Shown here: positions 22,980 to 35,539 of the stretch, in pieces
How positions within the stretch are numbered: position 1 is the stretch's first letter
How the letters are laid out: every line of letters starts with the position of its first letter
NCBI GenBank assembly: GCA_015039465.1
Contig: MU130080.1
Location: forward strand, 71,344 to 135,343
Reading direction: 5' to 3'
DNA from: Phlegmacium glaucopus
Lineage: Eukaryota; Basidiomycota; Agaricomycetes; Agaricales; Cortinariaceae
Length of the DNA stretch: 64,000 nucleotides
Position numbers and translations under genes: made by a program
The notes under the pieces: model-generated
Database searches by the model: none
The model's input: the letters and a program-made list of their open reading frames with translations, nothing else
Told to the model about the DNA's origin: nothing

Positions 22980-25900
22980 TCAATCCAGTGAATCGAGACC
23001 CTTGAGCGCAAGTAAGCTTTCCCGAATGGCTTTGACCCTCTGCTCAACCGCATCCAGAGTTTGATGCAGATGTACAAGTTCTTCCTCCCGGTCCCATACT
23101 TTTGGTTCTCCAGATGTCGTCGATTCCAGTATAATAGGCGTCTCCAGAGGTATCGCAATAGCCGTCGTCGTCATCGTCACTTGAGCATCATCACCACCAA
23201 CAGAAAAACCAGCAGCACCAGCAGCAGCAGTCGCCGTTATTGGGTATACCGATAAACTCTCCCGATGCTGCAACACCGTCTCTGCCAAAGCACCAGCTTC
23301 CTTCTTCCCACCAGCTGCCAACTCCTCCCACAACGCCGTCACTATACTCTGAACCCATTTCTCCCTCTCTTCCACCCTCCTAGCCTCCAACCGTCGACTA
23401 GCTTCATCCCGACTCGCACCCATCCGCATCAAAGTCCACAGATTACTCAACACCAAGATGACGATGACGAACCAAAGGATAGTCGTGCTTGAACTTTGAT
23501 CCCAAGCATCACGAATCAACTCCAAAGCTCCTTGAGTACTCTGCTTAGCAACCTGCGAAGCTCCTTCAAAGGTATCCCAAGCCCATTGTAAACCCCGTTG
23601 ATTTCTCTCTCGCTCGCGTTGCTTGAATTCGTCTTCAGTAAGCCGTTTGTCGCCAGCCAATTCAGCTCCGACGCCATTCGCTCCCATTGTGTCTGCAAGA
23701 CCCGAAGCGAGATCGATAACGACGGGATCGATCCCCTCTGGTAGGAATTCGGATTGATGTTCTTGAATATACACTCGCATAGCTTTTTCTAAATCCGAAT
23801 GATACACCTTCTGGCCTTCGATGGCAGACCGTTCAATAATACCTATGGATGAAAATCAGAAAGCTGAAATATATGGAAGAAGTTCACGAAAGAAACACGA
23901 AAGTCACACATACCTTTAATAAAACTCCTCCCAGTCCATTCCACTTGACTCGTCACCATAACTCTAGAACTCACAGGACTAGCCCACATCACACACGTCC
24001 TCGTTTTCACCGAAAACACACCTCCACTTGGCACTTCCGGCGTCCGAGTCGTAGCTACCGTCGAAATATAATCATCAAAATCAACGTGATCAGCTTCATC
24101 TGTAATTTCGCATTTCGTTTGTTTTGGACCGAGAGAACCATTGAGAGGTTTGATATAGGACATAGTCCTTGTTAAGAGCTTTGATCCGGTAGATACAGGA
24201 GACCAATCGGACATTTGGATATCTGAAAGAGTAAAAAGTCAGTCAGTTTGATTATTATAAGCGCTTTGAAAAAAAAAAGGTACGTACCCATCAATTTCTG
24301 ATTACCAACCATGAAATCTTTCATAAATCCGCTCGCGAACATCAAGTTATGGATTCGATCAGGTGTGCCAGGTATGACCGTATCCAAAGCTGTCTCCGTG
24401 AAATGTCTGCCCTCCTTGCCACAAGTACACACCGTCGCTTTCCTCAACGGCGCAACGCCATTACTCTTCACACCACCTATTCCAACACCACCTCCAGTGA
24501 CACCAGTGACACCTATATCAGGACCGTCCAAGGAGCCTCGGCCCCTTGAACCGATACTAATGGCGTCCTCGGGTCGAGCCAATCTCCAGATGTTATAGAT
24601 GACATCGAAGGTTGTGTCTCGTGAGAGGAAGGACGCGAAGGAGTATTTTGCTTGACGTGTAGAAATTTGAATAGCATTTGGGATGACGAAAGCAGTCATC
24701 TTTTTTTCTAAAGTCGTTATTTCATATATGGGAATAGATAACTGTTGAGGTTTAGTGTCAGTAACGCTTTGGGATGGTGGTAGAGAAAGCATAAGGAAAG
24801 AGAGACAAGGAAGAGGAGAAGAATATTTGAAAGGAGCCCGAGGTGACAATATGCGACGAAATTACTTACATCTGTGATCCATCCGAATATGTTTGCGTGG
24901 AAGCAAATATGATTCTCGGAGATGTAAAGTCGTCCTTGGATTAAAATTTCCCGCTGCAACGCGCAGCCATAATCTAGCAAAGAGAAAAAGGGTTATCAGG
25001 AAAACGATTCGTGACAAGCAAAAGAAACCACTCACCCTCAATCAAGTAGTCACCCTCCGGAATAGTAGGGAACAACTCATGAAAGTCTGCGTTCCTCTTA
25101 TTGCTCGCGACCGCAAAACCAGTAACAGGAATGTCGTCGTCACCCAACTCCAAGTCGTCCGAATCCAGGCTGCTTCCACTGTCGTCCTCATTCGAACTGT
25201 CCAAGCCACTATAATACTCCGGACGAACTTCGTCTCCTCCAGCATAATATTCCGAACCATTATCCGAATTGACAGACACTGAAGACTTCCTCGGTCTTGA
25301 ACCCTTTGAACTTCCAGTACCATTCGCCGACTTTTTCGATTTCAACGACCTAGGCGATTTAGGTGACAATTCACCACTCCTCGTTCTGAGGTGTTGCTGA
25401 CTCGTACTCGACTGCGCAGGTGAAAGAGACATGTAGGGAGGGGACCCAGAGGATGCGACGGACTTTTTGGAAGTAGAGCTAGTTATAGCCTGAGGAGATG
25501 TAATAGGAGGGGATGGCATTTGGGCTTGTTGCGATGTGGAAAGAACGGGATTGGCCATGGCAAGACCTGAAGCTGCAATAGCGCTGGCGAGACCTGTAGG
25601 CTTTCGCGTGGTTGATCGGTGCCAGGGTCGATTACTTTTGCCGTTGATAGAATTTGCGTCGACTGTCTGACGTTGGGGAGCGAGGTTGACCGTGCTTCCG
25701 TTGTTGGGTTTATCGGTAGATGTCACAGGAGTAACAGGCGGCGGAGGAGTAGATTTGATGTCTGTGGGACTCTCGACAATTGTCGCTGAATCATGCTCTA
25801 CGTTGGCAGGTGCAGTTGCAGCCTTGGTGTGATTGGTGCTCAAACTGAGGTCCGAAGGGACCTTTTTGAGGTTTTTCATAGACTGGTTAGATATTTTTTT

Positions 25901-26416
25901 GCGGACTTCGTAGGTGTTCGGTGACAGGGACGCGTTGCTAGACATGGCTGGGTTTGTTCCACCAGTCATAATGCTCTGATTGGAGGTGGCAGGAGGGGCA
26001 GTAGGCGTTGATGGTGTGTCGTTTGTCGGAGAAGAAGTGGTAGCGGGGTCTGAGGTGGTGTTGCGTTGTTGGTCGTAGTCGTCGTTATCGGAAAACTCTG
26101 CGTTATGAACGAGAGGAGATGGAGGAACGATGGTAACGTTTGGCTGAGTGCTTGAAGTCTCAGTGCTCTCGAAAGAATGTGCCTTGTTCACGGTAAGATT
26201 ATTGGTACCAATTTGATTGTTAGCGGTCAGGGTACTAGTTTGAGTCGGGGTTGTGGGAGAAATGATTTTAGATGGCGATGGAGATGGGGACGTAGATTGT
26301 GATCCGTTGCGTGGGATAGAGACGCTTGTTCGTGATGATCCCTCTGAGGAACGACCCTCACGGCTATTCGTAGGTGAACCGATTCTAACGAGTTTAGATA
26401 GAAAATTTGGGGCCAT
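22980..26416 (-). CDS. GRAM and VASt (StART-like) domain membrane protein, Lam/Ysp2-like
   Basis: ATG 26416 (MAPNFLSKLVRIGSP). A Ser/Thr/Pro-rich region of about 400 residues leads to ADFHELFPTIPEGDYLIE. After an intron comes the GRAM domain, CALQREILIQGRLYISENHI then ICFHANIFGWITD and IPIYEITTLEKKMTAF. The VASt domain follows: FTETALDTVIPGTPDRIHNL, IKPLNGSLGPKQTKCEIT, VKTRTCVMWASPV and EWTGRSFIKGIIERS. A single C-terminal transmembrane helix lies near 23440-23490 (TTILWFVIVILVLSNLWTL), then a coiled coil to the stop at 22980. This order (GRAM, VASt, TM) defines the Lam/Aster family, which moves sterols between ER and plasma membrane at contact sites. Five exons keep frame. Which yeast LAM it corresponds to cannot be told here. 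Confidence 0.9.
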
Positions 26417-27052
26417 ACACGATGGGCTTCTAGGCCAAATCGCTGTGCCGGCTGTTGCTTTGCGGCGACGGCTTGATGGCGATTATTATCACAGCAGTAC
26501 TGATGAGAGTTTAGAATCAAAGGATGAATGGAACGTGTTCATCCCAATGTCCTTTGTTTTGGTATATTATAAATACTCCGACTACAATGGATAACGACGA
26601 GCACGCGCTCCTTCAGGCCTTCAAAGCTTCAGGGTTGGTTGTCACTCATAACTATGTCATAGCAATGAGTAGGACCTTTCTTTACACCGCTGTGATACCT
26701 CTTATAGCCATCTCGACGTTCCAATCATACTTTCTCTGTTACTACTTCCTTGTCTTTTTATGAACCTGATCCCCTTTCTTTTTTTGCAGGTAAGACTTCC
26801 TGCACCTATCCTGGATATACAAGGTAAGAGGGGTCGCCAAGCAAGAACAAGCTGCAAGCAACAACACATACGCATCGATCCAGTGTGCGTCAAAACCCTT
26901 GGATACCTTGTAAAGTCACCTATAAGTACGCTGAAGATGGACCTCTCTCCCTTCCAACCCGTTGTCGCGGGCCATACATAACAGTGAGCACAACTTACTA
27001 TTACTATGCTGATGATTTCTTGATATGAATCAAAGGTTCTGTGGTTTCGGAC
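26417..27052. other. Spacer between GRAM gene start and F-box unit 1
   Basis: Contains an AT-rich TATATTATAAATA at 26563-26575 and a 58-codon frame from ATG 26587 of unknown meaning. From about 26788 the sequence is shared with the upstream blocks of F-box units 2 and 3. Confidence 0.45.
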
Positions 27053-28557
27053 ATGTCTAGTGCCGGATCCAAATCTAATCCTCAATCAGCCTCGGGTTTG
27101 TCCCCCTTGTCACCATTCAGACCGGACCTAAATAGAATTGAATCACAGGAAACAGCGACGATATTGGGCTTGGCCTCTACGCGTTACATGCTGCCCTGAG
27201 ATACAAATCGTTCCGTCTATCACGCCATAACGCGTCCCGTCCTATTAACCAACTTCCCATCGAATTGCTATGCGACATCTTCTACAAGTTCCTCGAAGAC
27301 GACTATGAACACCCCATTGTTACGCCCGTGTCACGCCCTTTGGTATCGTTTTATACCCGAGCCGACCCCACAATATTGGGTCAAGTTTGTTCTCGGTGGA
27401 GGAGAGTAGCACTTTCTACCCATGTGCTTTGGGCGAACATTTTCATCGTAGAAACACATAAAACTCAAGTCTCTCGTGTTCATATGTGGCTCGAACGGGC
27501 CGGAAATAGGCCCTTGAACCTCGCCATCAAAGAAACGAGGCCGAAAGGCAAATATGACTCGGGAGCGTTGTGTGAGCTTCTATCATCCTTCACCCGACAG
27601 CTGGCATTGTGGCGAACGATAGACTTTACACTTCCCTTCGAGGCTCTTCAATGGTTGACGAATGGCATCACAAATAATCCATCCAAGTGTTCAAATCTAG
27701 AATCGGCATCTCTCTACATCAGAGATTCCTCTTCAACGGGATCATCCATGGATTCTGTATGGAAGGTCTTACATTCATCACCAAAGTTATATCGGGTAAA
27801 TTGGCGGGGGCTCTACCTCGGAGACATGCCAAGTCACGCGCCTTGGAATCAACTCTCGAACGTCCATCTGAAATCTAATTTCACAGTGGAGTCGTTGATT
27901 GATGTTCTATCATTGTGTCCTCGTATCCAACAAGTCTATATCGTTTGTTTACCATTCCCGCCGTCCGATCACGATTCTCCCAAGTCAGACAATCATCTCG
28001 TCCTCCAGAACTTGCATACTTTAGTCCTCCGGGCACAAGTTGCGACTGGGCCATTGTTTCGGCGGCTTACGCTTCCGGCTCTGCGATCCCTCAGCATCCA
28101 ACATGAATATTTTGGCAATGTATTCGACCCTGATTTCGCAGGTTTGCAGGCATGGCTTGCCCGGTCAAGCTGCTCTCTAGAAAGGTTCAGCTTTCACGAT
28201 CAAACCCTCCCGGCGGACGTTCTAAACACATATTTGACGGCTCCATGTCTCAGGAGTGTTAAATATCTTGAGGTGGAAGCGATCATTTCTGACAAGGTTA
28301 TTGAATCCTTTACCCGTGCGAACGCTGATGGATATCATGAAATCATGCCAATTTTGGAAGAGATGCAACTAGATAATTGCCTGACCAGCGATGGACTACT
28401 CGGATACATGGTTGCTTCGCGTTGGTCGGGTAATTTTAATGTTAGAGAGACCCACAAGAAATTGAGAAAAGTGTGCCTGCGTAAGGACGGGAAATGGATA
28501 AACAGAGAGTATCTGTATTGTTTGATGCTGGAATACGGGGGTGGATGTGTGGTGTAG
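27053..28557 (+). CDS. F-box/LRR-type protein, unit 1
   Basis: ATG 27053 opens a 14-codon exon (MSSAGSKSNPQSAS) that splices over a 53-nt intron ending AATCACAG into the main exon; the total then divides exactly by three (483 residues). The F-box is PINQLPIELLCDIFYKFLED followed by ILGQVCSRWRRVALSTHVLW, the usual arrangement in agaricomycete F-box proteins. The rest resembles irregular leucine-rich repeats (for example LPALRSLSI, APCLRSVKYLEVEA). F-box proteins recruit substrates to SCF ubiquitin ligases through Skp1. Compared with unit 2 the C-terminus changes frame near 28495 and ends REYLYCLMLEYGGGCVV, so the last part is altered. Expression and target are unknown. Confidence 0.8.
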
Positions 28558-28589
28558 GATTCAGAGTATAATATCAATACTAAGGTCCA

Positions 28590-29165
28590 GAAATTACAAC
28601 AACCCTAGACCAATATCATTGTATTGTACGTGGTAGGGGTAACTTTGCTTTCAACTTAAATAAGTCTCGAGGCTCCAGATGGCAATTCAAGGTAGGTTCA
28701 CGAAAGTTTTTTCCAGGGAAGAGGAAGGCTTGTGGATACTAGGGGAAGCAGCATTTTTTCCCAGTGTGAACGTTACACTATCAATCGAAGTCCAATCAAT
28801 TCGTTGACGAATCGTGGGACGACGGAGTCCAGAACGACTGCAGAATCTAGGGTTAGGCGATTGAGGTTGGGAAGTGTTGCCACTGTCCTGGTACACGACG
28901 CTAGGTTTATTTAAATATATGGCCGTCACAGTCGTAGTTGTCCTGAACAATCCCCAGACTCGCTTCTTTTTCAAGTATTGGGCGTGCGTGTAAAAACGCT
29001 AACTGCATCTTCGATGCTCGTCTGGATGCTCGTCACGTTAAGAACAGTCAAATTCATAGACGGAAGGCGTCTAAACTTCAACGCAAAGATAGACAGATCG
29101 CCATGCCAAAAGAACTCAAGCAGGTTTGACGCATTGCCTAGATCGATACTGTCGAGGCTGTAGCT
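28590..29165 (-). pseudogene. Remnant of the convergent gene, unit 1
   Basis: Minus-strand fragments (RIDWTSIDSVTFTLGKNAA and the leucine-rich part around 28980-29165) correspond to the C-terminal half of the gene at 35540-38130. No full reading frame spans the region, and its 5' two thirds are absent. It lies convergent to the F-box gene, as in units 2 and 3. Confidence 0.65.
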
Positions 29166-29178
29166 ATCACCGATTCAG

Positions 29179-29551
29179 CTGGTGATGGATTGGATTATGG
29201 GGTTATCTTCGGTAATAAAAACAAAGTCAACCCTATGACTTGTGGATTATTCACAATCAAGTCGTCTAAACCAACCACGTTCGACTATACCTGCTCTGAG
29301 TTTATCCTTGTCCTTGAGGGTGCGTTCACTATCTCGCAGAATAGCCCATACTGAACAGCTGCCTTCATCCTGGAATTCACAGGCGAACTTTGCTTCGAGG
29401 ATAAGGTAACACTCCAAAAGACCATCGTGAAGGCAGGCGACGTCGTGCGTATCGATGAAGGCACAACTGTCAAGTGTAGCTCTCCTAGTTCAGGCAAAGG
29501 CACGTTCTCTTCACATGAAAGCAGCTATCTTTTGAGTAACCTTTTTAAATA
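29179..29551 (+). pseudogene. Cupin-like (EutQ-type) gene fragment
   Basis: One frame reads NPMTCGLFTIKSSKPTTFDY, CSEFILVLEGAFTISQN, then after an in-frame TGA FEDKVTLQKTIVKAGDVVRI and DEGTTVKCSSPSSG. The order (E..lvLeGeftI ... GDv..i.eGt.v) fits a small RmlC-like cupin such as the ethanolamine-utilisation EutQ type. The TGA at about 29351 has no obvious GT donor to remove it, and no start region is visible, so this is probably a dead fragment. Flanks belong to the segmental duplication. Assignment is by fold pattern only. Confidence 0.5.
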
Positions 29552-29949
29552 GGATTTTTTGTCGCCCAACATGATGAGGAGTAAAAAAACCCTTTGCGTC
29601 GGATCCTGCTCCTGTTTGCCACAGATGTACATTGTTTCCAAGTGAACTTACTTTCGTCCTTTGAGTCTAGCACTCGGTTGACTCGGCTAAACTCATATTA
29701 GAGTGTCAATAAACCCGCTGGGCATAGGGTAGGCAGAGCACTATTAAATCTACAACTGAAATACAGATGGATTGCAGTTGAGAATGAAGGTCAAGGAGGA
29801 CGAACTCGGAAAGTTTGTCAAGATTGCGTGGGTATTAGACTATTAGTGACATTCTAAGTTAGCCAGACAAGAATTAAGAATAGTCATACAACATGCCATA
29901 ATCCTGAATGTCAACGTCAGCTTTTTATTTCCATCATACATAACAACCA
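29552..29949. other. Spacer, nothing recognised
   Basis: No coding signal seen; lies between the cupin-like and ABC-like fragments. Confidence 0.4.
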
Positions 29950-30515
29950 AGAGGCGAACTTACGCAAACGAAGCACTGATGCTACTGAATAAGAAAGCAA
30001 ACACGGCCTGAGCTACGCCTAATATATATATATATAGCATTAGTCATTTCAGAACGAAAGGAAAAGAAAAAAAGAAACGATCCTCACCTAACGAAGCATA
30101 AATAGCCATATGACCTCCTTGCGTAAGTCCTGGTTACAATTATTGACAGTATGCTACGCGACGTCCACTGGCAAAACCCAAGGAACAAATTGTTGCCAAC
30201 CGAATCAAAGATGAGAAGCTGCCTCGATTGAAAGCAAAATTGTAATTGAAACATACCTTGGGCTACTTGAGTTATCGTCATCAAGAAAAGAATGAACGGC
30301 ACCCATGCGAGAGTGCCAGCAACTTCAAGTATCTATAATAAGTGCCCCAAGTCACAGCACCAGTGTTACGCTCTTCGATTTGCACCAACACGGCATCAGC
30401 TTTCTTAGGTCATTCAACTTTAGATCTTTCTTATCCTTGCCTTTGCGTCGACCGCCAAGAGGTTGATCGCCTTGTTCCAGTCCAATTTCCAGGTTTCCAT
30501 GTTCTTCCATGAGAC
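29950..30515 (-). pseudogene. Fragment of an ABC transporter (ABCC/MRP type)
   Basis: On the minus strand the frames give MEEHGNLEIGLEQGDQP, KGKDKKDLKLNDL, then in another frame VLVQIEERNTGAVTWGTYYR and AWVPFILFLMTITQVAQ, then VGNNLFLGF, GLTQGGHMAIYASLG and GVAQAVFAFLFSS. This is the linker between the first ATP-binding domain and the second membrane domain of full-length ABCC exporters; EERNTGAV is characteristic. Frame changes are present, and neither nucleotide-binding domain is here, so it is a fragment of about 150 codons of a protein that is normally about 1,400 residues long. Confidence 0.65.
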
Positions 30516-31112
30516 ATACAAAAACGACACTTGTTCGCCATTAAATCATAATGAAGGGCCATTGATAAATTAGCCATTACCCTCCCAACAGCCCTTGCTA
30601 TAGCCTATCAAGAATCGCACTCGTTTGGTGGAAAGCCAATACGGACTCCCACATGCATACGGACATTTATCACCTGTTTGGGTATCCGCCAGTGTCATTT
30701 ACTCGCTACAAGTCATACACATTGAAAAAGACGCTCGTCCTACCAACCCCTGAACTTTGAAGAGAACTTGTGATCGCCCGCTACCAGACGTTCACTCATT
30801 GCAGGTAAGACTTCCGCCTGCACCGTTGCCCGCCCCTACATATCCTGGATATACAAGGTAAGAGCGGTCGTCAAGCAAGAACAAGCTGCAAGCAACAACA
30901 CATACGCATCGATCCAGTGTACGTCAAAACCCTTGGATACCTTGTAAAGTCACCTATAAGTACGCTGAAGATGGACCTCTCTCCCTTCCCAACCTTCCAA
31001 CGTTTCCTGAAGTTGTCGCGACGAACCCGGGCCATACATAACAGTGAGCACAACTTACTATTACTATGTTGATGATTTCTTAATATAAATCAAAGCTTCT
31101 GTGGTTTTGGAC
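30516..31112. other. Upstream block of F-box unit 2
   Basis: From about 30650 the sequence is shared with the region upstream of unit 3 and from 30806 with unit 1. It probably carries the F-box gene promoter. No separate gene seen. Confidence 0.5.
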
Positions 31113-32658
31113 ATGTTTAGTGCCGGATCCAAATCTAATCCTCAATCAGCCTCGGGTTTGTCCCCCTCTTGTCACCACCATTCAGACCGAGACTAATAGA
31201 ATTGAATCACTAGGAAGCATCGACGACATTGCGTTTAACACCCCCACGTTACGTGCTTCCCTGGGATACAAATCGTTCCATCTATCACAGTATAACGCGT
31301 CCCTTCCTATTAACCAACTTCCCATTGAATTGCTATGCGACATCTTCTACAAGTTCCTCGAAGACGACTATGAACACCCCATTTTTACGCCCGTGTCACG
31401 CCCTTTGGTATCGTTTTATACCCGAGCCGACCCCACAATATTGGGTCAAGTTTGTTCCTGGTGGAGGAGAGTAGCACTTTCTACCCATGTGCTTTGGGCG
31501 AACATTTGCATCGTAGAAACACATAAAACTCAAGTCTCTCGTGTTCATATGTGGCTCGAACGGGCTGGAAATAGGCCATTGAACCTCGCCATCAAAGAAA
31601 CGAGGCCGAAAGGCAAATATGACTCGGGAGCGTTGTATGAGCTTCTATCATCCTTCACCCGACAGCTGGCATTGTGGCGAACGATAGACTTTACACTTCC
31701 CTTCGAGGCTCTTCAATGGTTGACGAACATCACAAATAATCCATCCAAGTGTCCAAATCTAGAATCGGCATCTCTCTACGTCAGGACCGAGGGGAGATAT
31801 TCCTCTTCAATGGCATCATCCATAGATTCTGTATGGAAGGTCTTACATTCATCACCAAAGTTATATCGGGTAGATTGGACCTACCATGGAGAAATGCCAA
31901 GTCACGCGCCCTGGAATCAACTCTCGAACGTTCATCTGCGATCTAGATTCACAGTCGAATCGTTGATCGATATTCTATCAATGTGTCCCCATATCCAACA
32001 AGTCTATATCTTTCATTTACGACTCCTGTCCCTTCAAGATTCTCCCAAGTCAGACAATCATCTCGTCCTCCAGAACCTGCATACTTTAGTCCTCGAATCA
32101 GAAATGGGGACTGGGCCATTGTTTCGGCGGCTTACGCTTCCAGCTCTGCGATCCCTCAATATCCACCATCGATTTCCTGACAACCTATCTATCCGTGATG
32201 TCGTAGATTTTCAGGAGTTTCTCGTTCGGTCAAGCTGCTCTCTAGAAAGGTTCAGCTTTCACGATAAAACCCTCCCGGCGGACTTTCTAAATACATATTT
32301 GACGGCTCCATGTCTCAGGAGTGTTAAATATCTTGAGGTGGAAGCCGTCATTTCCGACAAGGTCATTGAATCCTTTACCCGTGCGAGCGTTGATGGATAT
32401 CATGAAATCATGCCAATTTTGGAAGAGATGAAACTAGATAATTGCTTGACCAGCGATGGACTACTTGGACGCATGGTTGCTTCGCGTTGGTCCGGTAATC
32501 TTACTGATAGAGAGGCCCACAAGAAATTGAGAAAAGTGTGCCTGTATAAGGACGGGGAGTATGAGATAAAGGATAAAGAGACACTATCTGCATTGTTTGA
32601 TGCTGGATTACAAGGGCGGATGGATGCTTTGGACTTAAATTTCGAACTACATATGTAG
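31113..32658 (+). CDS. F-box/LRR-type protein, unit 2 (best preserved copy)
   Basis: ATG 31113, first exon of 14 codons (MFSAGSKSNPQSAS), 58-nt intron with a GACTAAT branch-like site and CTAG acceptor, then one long exon to TAG at 32656-32658; 495 residues in frame. F-box PINQLPIELLCDIFYKFLED, then VCSWWRRVALSTHVLWANI. The LRR-like remainder includes LPALRSLNIHHRF, SCSLERFSFHDKTLPAD and APCLRSVKYLEVEAV, ending ALFDAGLQGRMDALDLNFEL. A role as SCF substrate receptor is inferred from the F-box. It is close to unit 1 (mostly single-residue changes) and less so to unit 3. The C-terminus here is probably the ancestral one, since unit 1 shifts frame and unit 3 is cut short. Confidence 0.85.
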
Positions 32659-32810
32659 TATAATACAGTATCTACTCATTATGTAATTCCCTACGTTTTT
32701 GTTATGAGCCTCTCACAAACACGATATTCATTCATTAAAATCCGTAGTCCGGCTTGAATTCCACAACAGGATGTGTTGAAAGAAAGGTGTATAAGTAATA
32801 TCGATATTAA

Positions 32811-33135
32811 TTACAACACCTCTAGACCAATATCATTGTATTGTACGTGGTAGGGTAACTTTGCTTTCAACTTAAATAAGTCTCGAGGCTCCAGATGGCA
32901 ATCCAAGGTAAGTTCGCGAAACTTTTTCCAGGGAAGAGGAAGGCTGTGGATACTAGGGGAAGCAGCATTTTTTCCGAGCGTGAACGTTACACTATCAATC
33001 GAAGTCCAATCAATTCTCCGACGAATTGTGGGACGGCGGAGTCCAGAACGACTGCAGAATCTAGGGTTAGGTGATTGAGGTTGGGAAGTGTTGCCACTGT
33101 GGTACACGACACTGGGTTTAAATATATGGCCGTCA
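32811..33135 (-). pseudogene. Remnant of the convergent gene, unit 2
   Basis: Minus-strand frame with RIDWTSIDSVTFTLGKNAA, FRELTLDCHLEPRDLFKLK and the end HVQYNDIGLEVL, parallel to the end of the complete gene in unit 3 (RVNYNDIGPD). Only about the last 100 residues are present. Confidence 0.65.
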
Positions 33136-34031
33136 CAGTCGTCTTCGCCACGCTGCCCAACTTAGATATGCATACGGACATTTATCACCTGTTTTGGTAT
33201 CCACCACGCTCTATTCATCTCGCTTCGTTCTCGTCCGGCGTTCCTTACGACACGACTTATCTTTCCAATAATTCGACGACGAGGATCTTTGCTACATCCT
33301 ACACCCACTTTGCTACCTTCGACTTTCTTTTCCTTTCATTCCTTTTCTTCCCTACCCCTTGATTTTGGCTTAATCTTGGAGCAGGACGGTAACGATGATT
33401 TGGGTACTTTATAGAGTACTTTATATATCGTAATATGATTCCGTTGTTCTTCGTATTATTGTTTAGGATTTCAAGATTACTATTTGATTCGTTCGTTCTC
33501 CTATAATAATACTCGCGTGTCATTTATTCCGCTACAAGTCATACACATTGAAAATATGCCCATCCTACCAAACCCCTTGAGAGAACTTCATAACAAAGTT
33601 ATCGCCCGCTACCAGAAGTTCACTCATTGCAGGGGGTAAGAGCATCGCTGAATAAGAACTAGGTTCGTTCCAAGCCGCCGTTCTTCTGCCAATGAATGTT
33701 TGGAGCTCCGCTGCACCTTCCGGTTCCCGGACCGGAGCAAGGGCCGAACTTAAGCAAGAACATACAAAATAAAGGGAGCGCTCAATCTGGAACAAGCTGC
33801 GAGCAACAACAGATACGCATCGATCCAGTGTGCCTCAAGCCCCTTGGATACCTTGTAAAGTCACCTATAAGCAACGCTGAAGATGGACCTCTCTCCCTTC
33901 CCAACATTCCAACCCGTTTCCTGCAAATTGTCGCGACGAACCATACAGAACAGTGAGCACAACCTTACTATTACTTATGCTGATGATGATTTCTTTTTGA
34001 TTATGAATCAAAAGGTTCTGTGGTTTTGGAC
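33136..34031. other. Upstream block of F-box unit 3 with a 300-bp insertion
   Basis: Sequence shared with the unit 2 upstream block is interrupted between about 33200 and 33510 by unrelated AT-rich sequence. No gene supported. Shared block resumes at GTCATTTATTCCGCTACAAG. Confidence 0.45.
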
Positions 34032-35324
34032 ATGTTTAGTCTGTCGAGATACAACATCTCAGGATCCAAATCTATTTCTCAATCAGCCTCGGGTTTGTCT
34101 CCCTTGTCACCATTCAAAACGAGCCTTGACTAAATAGATTGAATCACAGGAAACATCGACGATATTGCGTTTAACCTCTCCGCGTTACGCCCTTCCCTGG
34201 GATACAAATCATTCCACCAGGCCCCTCGAAGTCTATCACAGTATAACGTGTCCCTTCCTATCAACCAACTTCCCATCGAATTGCTATGCGACATCTTCTC
34301 CAAGTTCCTCGAAGACGACCGTGAACACCCAGATTATACGCCGGCGTCGCGCCCTTTGGTATCGTTTTATAGCCGAGCCGACCCCATGATATTGGGTCAG
34401 GTTTGTTCCTGGTGGAGGAAAGTTGCGCTATCCACTCCAGTGTTATGGTCGAATATCTTTCTTTCGCAACCGTCCATGTCACAGATCTCCCGCATCCATC
34501 TCTGGCTTCGACGAGCAGCAAACAGTCCCTTGAATCTTGCCATTGAAGAACCGAGAAAGAGGGGCATGCATGATGCTAGCGCCGTGCACCAAATCCTTTC
34601 GGCGTTTATCTCCCGACTAGAACTGTGGAAAAGAGTAGACTTTATGCTTCCGGCGGACGCTCTTGGATCGCTGGCGGTTATAGCCAATCACCCGATGAAA
34701 TGTCAGAAGTTGGAATCGGCGTCACTCCATTGGAGTACCGAACGGCGACACGGTCAGGCATCGACTAAAGTATCAATCGATGCGATTTGGAGAGTCTTCC
34801 ATTCATCCCCAGTTCTGCGTCGTGTGAGTTGGTGGGGAGGTTATAGCGGTGAAATACCCAATCATGCACCTTGGGCAACAATCACTCATGTCCTACTTGA
34901 ACATGAATTCGACGTTGAGACTTTGATCCATCTCTTATCACTCTGCCCTCAGATCGAAGACATATCCGTCTTCCGGTTATCAATCCCAACCACCGACGTT
35001 CATAGATCTGTCAATACTCTCGTACTCGACAAACTTCATGCATTTACTATAGACGCTGAGGTCGAAACGGGCCCGTTATTCCAAAGGCTCACCCTTCCTT
35101 CTCTACGATCATTCAAGATTCACCATCGATATGTTAACGAACACTTTCCTCGCGACTATCCAGAATTCCAGAGCCTTCTCGCTCGCTCAAGCTGCTCCCT
35201 CGAAAATTTCATTTTCTATGATCACAACATTGCCGAGATCACGCTCAAGGACTACTTAACATCACTAAGTCTCCGCAGTCTCAAATATCTGGAGGTCCAG
35301 GGAATAATATACTTGCCAAGGTGA
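34032..35324 (+). CDS. F-box/LRR-type protein, unit 3, C-terminally truncated
   Basis: ATG 34032 (MFSLSRYNISGSKSISQSAS), 57-nt intron with TTGACTAAAT branch-like site, then the main exon; 411 residues if translated. F-box PINQLPIELLCDIFSKFLED and ILGQVCSWWRKVALSTPVLW, followed by LRR-like sequence such as LSLRSLKYLEVQGI. Relative to unit 2 a deletion joins the frame to ATGATGG-rich sequence and stops at 35324, losing roughly the last 90 residues; diverged traces of that end continue to about 35540. It differs from units 1 and 2 at many positions, so it is an older duplicate. It may still be expressed because the F-box is whole. Confidence 0.7.
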
Positions 35325-35539
35325 TGATGGTTACCATAAAACCATGCCATTTCCCGAATGTATAAATGCACGACGTGCGATGGATCGCTTTCCCAGATGG
35401 TGTTATTGTGTAAAGTAGGAGAATACGGTATCGAGGGAACGACAAAGCTTTATCAGAACTGTTTGAGAATGGGTTACGGGGCTGGGAGTCTTGAAGATGG
35501 CTGCAATAATTATGGACTACATATTATTAAAGTTACTAC

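Noticed and set aside
25042..25323. Separate small gene within the GRAM protein exon
   Set aside because: Alternative frame of the Ser-rich exon 1; no independent motif or splice logic.
27265..28557. F-box gene starting at 27265
   Set aside because: The codon there is TTG; the ATG at 27053 with a 53-nt intron restores the full F-box and keeps frame, and the same model works in units 2 and 3.
31120..32658. F-box gene starting with GTG at 31120
   Set aside because: GTG starts are not expected in fungi; ATG 31113 with a 58-nt intron gives an exact frame.
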